NCBI GenBank assembly: GCA_964036195.1
Contig: OZ038453.1
Location: 10,493,469 to 10,557,468 of the forward strand
Source of the DNA: Sphaerolaimus hirsutus
Taxonomy: Eukaryota; Nematoda; Chromadorea; Monhysterida; Sphaerolaimidae
Length of the DNA stretch: 64,000 bases
Direction of reading: 5' to 3'
The position numbers and the translations under genes are program-made. Numbering within the stretch: the first letter of the stretch is position 1; the number at the start of each line of letters is the position of its first letter. Shown piece by piece: positions 59,601 to 64,000 of this stretch. The notes below the pieces were generated by a model. It was not told the DNA's origin. It worked only from the letters and a program-made list of their open reading frames with translations, and did no database searches.

Positions 59601-61939
59601 GCTCACAAAATTCACGTTGCTTTTGACGGTGTAATCAACGTTTATGGTGCTAGTCGTGGCAGATCTAATTTTTATCTGAGAAAGATGAAAATTGAAATTT
59701 TCTGCTTGAAACAAGGAATAGGTAGTGTCGTCACAAAAAAACCGGGCATGAAGTAGGGTTCAAACCGGATTGACTATTCGGGATCGGCATCGGGATTACG
59801 GCTCACGGGATTGTTTTTTTAGATTTCGGGATCGGGATCAGGATCTAGATTTTGGTCATAATTCTGGCATTCAGAGTTGTTCAAGAATGTCTAAAAACAC
59901 TCTCGGATGCCAGAAAAGTGGCATAAAATATATGATGGAGGTTACCGTTCGCATTTTTAGTGCAAAAACATCGTTTTTTTCACTTTTTATTATTTCCACT
60001 AATTCTTACGGGATCGGGATTGGCTTTTGAAAACTTTCGGGATCGGCATTGTCTTTTTTGGCATTTCGGGATCACGATTGAGGTTTCGGAATCGGGATCG
60101 GGACCACAAAATCCCTTAAATTCTTGGGATTCGGGATCTGGATCTCGTTTGAACCTTAGCGTGAAGCATACCTTGCATGCATATGAAGTGGCAACCAATA
60201 ATCTGGCACTGTTCCAACTGAATGTGTAGTGCGATGTGCCGTCAGCAGTGATGTCGGAAATATCCAAAAATGGTTCACCGTTTGGTTGACCTGCGTAGAA
60301 ATGGAGTGGCTTTTTTAATGAAAACAATGTTAATTTAATATGTAAATACTTTTTATTTACGAGCCAGGGACGTACGCAGGATTTTTGAACGGGGGGGGGG
60401 CGGATTGTATACGGAGCCCGGCGAACGGGGGGGGGGTGGCGCCCCCCCCCTAAAATTTGGCCTTATACTAAAGGAATGGAGCCATAGCGCTGGCGCCATT
60501 TGTAGGCGCCAGCGCCATGGCAGTATTGGCGTTGGCGCTGGCGCCAACGTATACTATATAGGTATCTACCTATTAAGACCTATATATAGCTACAATGAAC
60601 ACATTGGGCACTTTTATAATGCTGTTTGGACACCTGAAATGATACATGAAACAACGGGGTGAGGTTTGCGCGCTTGCGCGCAAAATTTTTTCAATTGTAC
60701 CTACCAAATCGCTTTACAAAAGTGCCATTCCTGGCAAATTTTTATGACCGGCCGGGAACGGGGGGGGGGGGGGGGGGGCGGCCGCCCCCCCGCCCCCCCC
60801 TGCGTACGTCCTTGTTACGAGCCAAATTTTTGTGTACAAATTAACGTATTTGTTTGGATAATTCCCCCCTACAATAATTCCTCTAAGTTAGATAAGTGAG
60901 CAAAAAATAATTCCTTCCCTTGAATTATTCCCAGCATTAGGTTATATGATCAATTTTTGTGCCCACTTTGAAAAAAATGGCATGTCATTTTCTCAATAAA
61001 GTATATCCTGTTGAATGAGTTGATAAAAACATGCTGAAATATTTTGATGTATAAAAAATCCTCATTGAATAGTCTCACCCTCAAAAAAGTCTGACGAAAA
61101 CCTAATTCACAGGGAAATTATTCAACCAAATACGGTAGTTTGGCCTTTCAACACTAGTCAGAAAGTTTCAGTAGGAGCAGGTTTCAAAAGTGCGCGTTTT
61201 TCAAGGAGTGTATTTCACACCAAACCCTAAAATACTGTGTACTTGTTAAAACCATGACTGAAATTTTTCACCAACCTTCATCAAACCCTAGCAAAGAATT
61301 CACATTTTCCAAATCCATGTAGACAATCTTATTTGACATTTTTGACTTTTTTACAACACCGACATTTCCACTGTGGGTCAAAAAGACATACGTCGCTTGA
61401 TTCTTTGGTCCATCAGATGTGTACAGTGTCTGCTTCATTCTGAAAATGCGGCACAATTTGTCATGAAATTTCCCAATTTTTATCACACCTCAATCTAAAA
61501 GCTACCGCATATGCTCGAATAAAACCCACTCCTCGAATAACTTCCCCGTCAAAAACCTCTGACGAAATAATAACTCCTACTTATTCGAGAATATACGGTA
61601 ATTTTATTTCCTCTGTACACAACCAACGGCAATAAAACAATAATTGCTGAAAAATGACGAGCCCTGCCATAAACTCACTCAGGCATTTTATCCAATCTAA
61701 ATTCTACTGGCACTGCCCTTTCCACTCTATTCACATCAGCCACCCACAAATTAGCACTGTCAAACCCACTATTTTCCTGTTTCAACCACAAATGCAATCT
61801 GTTCTCCGAGGGGGCGGAGCTTATGGCTACGATTGGGTCATTTGTGCACTTTGGTTGCTGTTGTGTCTGTTTTTCTTGATGCTGATTGGGTGCTGGCAGG
61901 CATGTCTCATCCACTGGGTATGGGAAAATCGGCTCTCCA
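35790..61939 (-). CDS. ROS1: ROS1/sevenless-like receptor tyrosine kinase, about 30 exons (5' end unresolved)
   Basis: Minus-strand exons: 61939-61679, 61439-61276, 60290-60172, 59675-59481, 59133-58951, 57781-57574, 56802-56612, 55727-55597, 55300-55067, 54716-54559, 54249-54061, 53971-53889, 53439-53231, 52897-52681, 52289-52137, 47945-47712, 47296-47089, 46446-46290, 45921-45725, 45254-45168, 43751-43496, 43092-42891, 42183-42054, 41294-41097, 40606-40481, 40401-40158, 38687-38455, 38049-37925, 37377-37237, 35934-35790 (stop TGA). Phase holds at all junctions but 43496/43092. Order: FN3-like and beta-propeller segments, more FN3 domains, one transmembrane helix, tyrosine kinase, tyrosine-bearing tail. 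The kinase closely matches ROS1, including [16 protein letters not shown] and [20 protein letters not shown]. It should be a plasma-membrane receptor that phosphorylates itself and substrates. Signal peptide and N-terminal exons were not found. The gene lies tail-to-head with GK5 on the same strand. Confidence 0.92.
37627..37745. mobile_element. Short family B element in ROS1-like intron
   Basis: TACCGTATGTTGTCGAATTA at the left and TTTCGAGGGAATACGGTAT at the right with C-runs facing G-runs form a near-complete foldback. Confidence 0.65.
39653..40072. mobile_element. Family B element in ROS1-like intron
   Basis: Perfect inverted ends TACCGTATTTCCTCGAAATA and TATTTCGAGGAAATACGGTA. The core words GACGTCTGCGTACGTTTCAG and CAGAACACACGTTAAAA are shared with 25165-25588. 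It ends about 85 bp from the kinase exon 40401-40158 on its 3' side. Confidence 0.75.
40158..43092 (-). CDS. ROS1: ROS1-like tyrosine kinase domain exons
   Basis: Five exons carry a complete kinase. 43092-42891: [12 protein letters not shown] (glycine loop), VAVKTLRDG (catalytic Lys) and EAIMMR (alpha-C Glu). 42183-42054: [12 protein letters not shown] and [16 protein letters not shown] (hinge). 41294-41097: [10 protein letters not shown] catalytic loop and [12 protein letters not shown]. 40606-40481: VDYYR activation tyrosines, PIRWMAPES and [11 protein letters not shown]. 40401-40158: [23 protein letters not shown] and [12 protein letters not shown]. All catalytic residues are present, so the enzyme is predicted active. 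The junction from 43496 into 43092 is out of phase, so a small exon may be missing. Confidence 0.93.
42201..42652. mobile_element. CGGTA-rich element with a nested family E element
   Basis: Starts TAGGGTGGAATACGGTACGG and ends CGGTAATTTCTGCCACCCT. A family E element (about 42246-42466; GGGCCCACACACGCTAGTTG at the left, CTAGCGTGTGTGGCGCC at the right) sits inside and splits the CGGTA words. It starts 18 bp from the kinase exon 42183-42054. Confidence 0.6.
43924..44813. mobile_element. TAGTGATGG-ended GGCGCC MITE (family C) with exact 8-bp duplication
   Basis: TAGTGATGGAGTGGCGCC at the left and GGCGCTTTTCCATCACTA at the right. Both flanks read CATACTTC (43916-43923 and 44814-44821). Two dense arrays of GGCGCCATGGCGCC and GGCGCCTGGCGCC words (43935-44130 and 44580-44800) surround a 430-bp non-repetitive middle. 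It lies in the ROS1-like intron between the transmembrane and juxtamembrane exons. Overlapping Ala/Pro/Trp/Arg frames on both strands come from the repeat. Confidence 0.85.
45168..45254 (-). CDS. ROS1: ROS1-like transmembrane exon
   Basis: An 87-nt exon encodes [20 protein letters not shown] followed by AAAVY, a single hydrophobic helix of about 25 residues. Its phase links it to the FN3 exon 45921-45725 (split Ala codon) and to the basic juxtamembrane exon 43751-43496 ([12 protein letters not shown]), a normal stop-transfer arrangement. Confidence 0.88.
45725..53971 (-). CDS. ROS1: ROS1-like ectodomain: membrane-proximal FN3 exons
   Basis: Eight exons show FN3 hallmarks: [80 protein letters not shown] with [15 protein letters not shown], and [19 protein letters not shown] just before the membrane. 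Phases at junctions match, for example TFQ to VKCG across the 4.2 kb intron 52136-47946. That intron contains the composite family-A structure. Confidence 0.85.
46749..46948. mobile_element. Hairpin element with CACACTGGTTTTCACACGAA ends
   Basis: GGCCCCGCGCACACTGGTTT at the left pairs with AAAACTAGTGTGTGCAGGC at the right; internal ATTTTCGAAAACTCATAAAT also pairs with its right-side counterpart. It appears to split a family D end (CAGCCCAGCACCCTGTAAA, 46711-46740). Confidence 0.65.
48018..48521. mobile_element. Two tandem hairpin elements with CACACACTAGTTTTCACCGT ends
   Basis: 48018-48279 and 48280-48521 are two related elements, head to tail. Each runs from a GCCTACACAC-ACTAGTTTTCACC terminus to a GGTGAA-CTAGTGTGTGTGGGGCC-type terminus, with TTTGAATTTAAATTAAT in the centre. 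They are diverged from each other, so they are separate insertions or an old duplication. Confidence 0.7.
48570..48925 (+). mobile_element. MITE family A, left member of a composite pair
   Basis: CAGGGCCGTATCCAGG to CCTGGATACGTCCCTG, with a central deletion compared with other copies (the GATTTGC segment joins directly to the GGCGCC block). The left flank is AAGATGCT; the right flank (TACATGAA) does not match it. Confidence 0.88.
48926..50706. other. 1.8 kb segment bracketed by two family A elements
   Basis: Begins with a short foldback (ACATGAAAGTGGATGATGAT near 48927 paired with ATCATCATCCACTTTCATGT near 49186). Family B copies are at about 49290-49365 and 49412-49921. The rest (49925-50700) has open frames of up to 125 codons but no recognised domain. 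No transposase is identified. Confidence 0.5.
49412..49921. mobile_element. Family B element with internal 16-bp array
   Basis: GTACCGTAAATCCTCGAATA and TTTGAGGATTTACGGTAC are inverted ends. Near the right end the unit AGTTATTCGAGGGGGG is repeated about seven times (about 49788-49895). Confidence 0.8.
50707..51143 (+). mobile_element. MITE family A, right member of a composite pair
   Basis: Full-length copy CAGGGCCGTATCCAGG to CCTGGATACGTCCCTG. The right flank AAGATGCT (51144-51151) equals the left flank of the copy at 48570; its own left flank is ACAGCAGT. Confidence 0.88.
51338..52109 (-). mobile_element. MITE family A, inverted copy split by an insertion
   Basis: CAGGGACGTATCCAGG at 51338 and CCTGGATACGGCCCTG ending at 52109, both followed outward by AGCACGTT (51330-51337 and 52110-52117), an exact 8-bp duplication. 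About 380 bp (roughly 51546-51930) is foreign: GCATGTAAACCCATCCCGCA at one side, and words such as GGTCTACATGCGGAATGGGC at the other, with a CCTCCGGAGG-type repeat core. The right edge stops 28 bp from ROS1-like exon 52289-52137. Confidence 0.82.
53530..53632. mobile_element. Short family B element in ROS1-like intron
   Basis: TACCGTATTACTTCGAATTA and TATTTCGAGGTAATACGATA are imperfect inverted ends around CCCCCTCGAATTAAACC and AATAATAAACACCC words. Confidence 0.6.
54061..57781 (-). CDS. ROS1: ROS1-like ectodomain: beta-propeller exons
   Basis: Six exons joined in phase give repeating blade-like strands: [58 protein letters not shown] with KFRMYKVWP, and [20 protein letters not shown]. The [12 protein letters not shown] stretch resembles the YWTD-type blades that alternate with FN3 domains in ROS/sevenless ectodomains. 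There are several N-glycosylation sequons, including RNLS and HLNQT. The start of the first exon (57781) still belongs to an FN3-like fold. Confidence 0.75.
54308..54543. mobile_element. Family E element without nested insertion
   Basis: GGCGGCCCACACAGAAAGTA at the left and CTAGTGTGCGTGTCGCC at the right, with long internal pairing (ACTGGTCTGTGTCAACTCAG against CTGAGTTGACACAGACCAGT). It gives the uninterrupted form of the element at 3268. It ends 15 bp from exon 54716-54559. Confidence 0.7.
55931..56446. mobile_element. TAGGGTTGG-ended MITE (family G), copy 2
   Basis: Ends TAGGGTTGG and CCAACCCTA, flanked by the exact 8-bp repeat GGCATGCA (55923-55930 and 56447-56454). The interior matches 596-1176, including TTTTGCGCGCAAGCGCGCAA and the AAACGTTTTTT runs. 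Confidence 0.88.
58073..58263. mobile_element. Family B element in ROS1-like intron
   Basis: ACAGTATTTCTTCGAATTAG at the left and GGTATTTCGAGGAAATACGG at the right, with facing C-run and G-run words. Confidence 0.65.
58285..58939. mobile_element. TAGGGTTGG-ended MITE (family G), copy 3, at a splice donor
   Basis: Ends TAGGGTTGG and CCAACCCTA with the exact 8-bp duplication ATGGCACT (58277-58284 and 58940-58947). On the minus strand the right-hand duplication occupies intron positions +4 to +11 of the donor after exon 59133-58951, so the insertion begins 12 bp from the exon edge. Confidence 0.9.
59754..60158. mobile_element. GGGATC-rich MITE (family F), copy 2, at a splice donor
   Basis: Ends TAGGGTTCAAACCGGATT and TCTCGTTTGAACCTTA, with flanks GCATGAAG (59746-59753) and GCGTGAAG (60159-60166), an 8-bp duplication with one mismatch. 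It starts 14 bp inside the intron after exon 60290-60172. It resembles the inverted copy at 3359. Confidence 0.82.
60365..60814 (-). mobile_element. MITE family A, variant copy with duplication TTACGAGC
   Basis: CAGGGACGTACGCAGG at the left and CCTGCGTACGTCCTTG at the right, with flanks TTACGAGC on both sides (60357-60364 and 60815-60822). The terminal motif is GTACGCAGG where most copies have GTATCCAGG, so it is a subfamily. Confidence 0.85.
60848..61136. mobile_element. Family B element in ROS1-like intron
   Basis: Opens TATTTGTTTGGATAATTCCC and closes GAAATTATTCAACCAAATAC, with the GATCAATTTTTGTGCCC core seen at 6436 and 10337. Confidence 0.6.
61503..61603. mobile_element. Short family B element
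   Basis: TACCGCATATGCTCGAATAA and TTATTCGAGAATATACGGTA are inverted; the centre has GACGAAATAATAACTCC. Confidence 0.65.
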
Positions 61940-62448
61940 CTGCGATGGTTAACGTTTTTCAAATTTTTTTTCGTGTTATAAAAATAATATTTACGTAGCT
62001 CATTTCTTCGAATTATCCCCCTTGAATTGACCATCCCCTCCCCGAAATACCCCCAGGTTTGAGCGAGCTGAGGAAAAATACGCACCCCCTCGAAATACCC
62101 CACATTTGGAATAATGTACAACATGTAAATATGCAATGTACACGATGTATTTATTGCTGCCTCCCTCGATTGATTCCCCTGTAAGATGAGTAAGGAAAAA
62201 ATATGCCTCCCTTGAATAATTCCCCAGTACGTTTATGATCAATTTGTACTGTTCAATTTGAAACAAAACGGTATGTTAATACAGCATATTTTGTGGAATG
62301 AGTTGATGGAAACATGCTTGATAATGTTAACGAAATAAATAATTATTTCTCCCCTTGAAAAATTCCTCCTGTGATTGACTGAGCATCGTGTCATTAAGTA
62401 TTAGGTTGTAAACTAATGAAGTGTCTTTTTTCGATTTCATACAAATAT
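61940..62448. other. Upstream of first recognised ROS1-like exon
   Basis: Contains a decayed family B element (about 62005-62400, with CGAATTATCCCCC, CCCTCGAAATACC and AACATGCTTGATAATG). I found no in-phase upstream exon or signal peptide, so the 5' part of the gene is either here unrecognised or beyond the window. Confidence 0.45.
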
Positions 62449-64000
62449 ACATTTGTGTATCCCACATTCTTTTGTACGTTGACCGATTTTGATGCCATTT
62501 GAGTATGTTGGGGTTTGGGGTCTGGGCTATGATGAAAATTTTTTGTTTCCTCGAATAATCCCCCAGTCCCGAGATAAGGGGGGTCTATAAAAAGGTGGTC
62601 ATTTTCCATGGCCGATCTACACATTCACTGTGAACCTTACTCACTCAGCCATTTCTGGGCCAATTTGGATCGTTCGACACTTAAAATGATCAGCACAACC
62701 AGTAGATTCCATTTTTGTGGTCGGATTAGTGATGTCTAAATTACGTATGCCGATTTGACCCAGTTTTGAAACACCAAAAATAAATTTTTCTAAACATGCT
62801 ATCATATACTTTAGACAATGGGGATTCATATACCAAAAAAATTATTTCAATATCTCTTTCCAATCAAAAGTAATAGAACTTTTAACTTCCGCCTCCCATA
62901 CATGTAAATAACTAATCAAGAACGATGAATTCAGATAACCTGAGCACAAAACTGAAACCTACAGGTTTTTCTGATCATTTTAAGTGTTCATTGGTGGAAA
63001 TGGGCTGAGAAATGGCCGAGATATGGATTTCTGAAGTCACATGCATTCAGGGCCGTATCCAGGGGGGGGGCGGGGGGGGCTGCAGCCCCCCCCCCTCCCG
63101 GGGCGAGACCAGAAAGTGATCGGAAAATGCGACTTTTTTAACGTCAGCGTAAAAAATTTTGCGCGCAAGCGCGCATTCTTTACCGGACATAAGGTATTAT
63201 CATCAGATTTGCTCCATGTGGCCGCAAATCGTTATAAATCACTCAATGTTGTGCTTTTTTCCTGTTTTGTATGTATATTTACATATACAGCGTTCCATGG
63301 CGCTGACGCCAACGCCAATGGCGCCATGGCGCTGACGCCAACGCCAATGGCGCCATGGCGTGGCGCCTATTAATGGCGCCAGCGCCATGGCGCCTTTCTG
63401 CCACTATGTAGCTAAAATTTTAGGGGGGGGGGCTGAGCCCCCCCCCCCTCGCCGGCCTCCGTAAACAAGCAGCCCCCCCCGCTCAAAAATCCTGGATACG
63501 TCCGTGCATGCATTTGCTCGTCATGCAGATTTTTCTATTTAATGTTGGGAGGCGAATGTTGAAAGTGATATAACTTTTGACTGGAGAGAGATATTGAAAT
63601 AATTTTTGGGCCAGATTTTTTCTTTTTGTCTATAGTATATGATAGCAACTTCAAAATAATCGTCTTGAAAAATTATAATTACGATTTTTTTTCATGTTCA
63701 AAAACCGGGTCAAATCGGCATACGGGATTGAGACATCACTAACTCGACCACAAAAATTGAATATGCGGATTGTCCTGGTTATTTTAAGTGTTGAACGATC
63801 CGAATCGGCCCAGAAATGGCTGAGTTATGAAGCTTCAAGTCAATGTGCATATTTGCCACGTAAAATGACCGCCTTTTTATAGACCCCCCTTATCTCGGGA
63901 CTGGGGGATTATTTGAGCAAACAAAAACATTTCATCATAGCCCAGACCCCAAACCACAACATACTTAAATGGCATCAAAATCGGTCAACGTACAACACAA
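62449..64000. repeat. Large foldback (about 500-bp inverted arms) with a family A insertion in the loop
   Basis: 62449-about 62910 and about 63520-64000 are inverted copies, diverged but readily aligned (shared GACCGATTTTGATGCCATTT, CCCCAGTCCCGAGATAAGGG, TATGCCGATTTGACCC and TGCTATCATATACT). The right arm may continue past the window. The loop holds the family A copy at 63048. Confidence 0.75.
63048..63506 (+). mobile_element. MITE family A, copy with duplication CATGCATT
   Basis: CAGGGCCGTATCCAGG to CCTGGATACGTCCGTG with exact flanks CATGCATT (63040-63047 and 63507-63514). It has an extra copy of the CGCTGACGCCAACGCCAATG block. It sits in the loop of the large foldback. Confidence 0.9.

Noticed and set aside
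59754..59775. GGTTCAAACC resembling a tRNA B box
   Set aside because: It is the terminus of a MITE, repeated inverted at the other end; no A box or cloverleaf is visible.

Overview
The window looks like nuclear DNA of an invertebrate animal. Genes are split by GT-AG introns, there is a 200-N assembly gap (3997-4196), and the genes are metazoan: a Patched-related transporter-like protein, a glycerol kinase 5 homologue and a ROS/sevenless-type receptor tyrosine kinase. There are no operons, bacterial signals or CRISPR arrays. I cannot name the species. Exons were assembled by hand from splice sites, reading phase and family knowledge, so boundaries are predictions.

Layout. 1-8190 has no recognisable gene and is packed with short inverted-repeat elements, simple-sequence blocks and a 1.2 kb TTGACATTT-type array. 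8193-19306 (+) is a Patched-domain gene of about 15 exons. 19307-23324 is repeat-rich intergenic DNA. 23325-28766 (-) is a GK5-like FGGY kinase gene of 12 recognised exons, with one apparent frameshift. 29896-32909 (+) is a broken Penelope-like retroelement with an N-terminal GIY-YIG endonuclease (Naiad-like layout). 33153 (+) starts a small unidentified RGG-rich exon. 35790-61939 (-) is the ROS1-like receptor: about 30 exons in correct order for FN3/beta-propeller ectodomain, transmembrane helix, tyrosine kinase and tail; its 5' end is not resolved. 62449-64000 is a large foldback.

The three host genes have no evident functional link. They share a heavy load of non-autonomous elements in their introns. 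Several families show exact or near-exact 8-bp target-site duplications, which fits hAT-type transposition. They include the family with CAGGGCCGTATCCAGG ends, a TAGGGT-ended set whose interiors are arrays of different simple words, and a TAGTGATGG-ended set filled with GGCGCC palindromes. One pair of copies and the 1.8 kb between them share an outer 8-bp duplication, as a composite transposon would. Two insertions sit within a few bases of ROS1-like splice donors.
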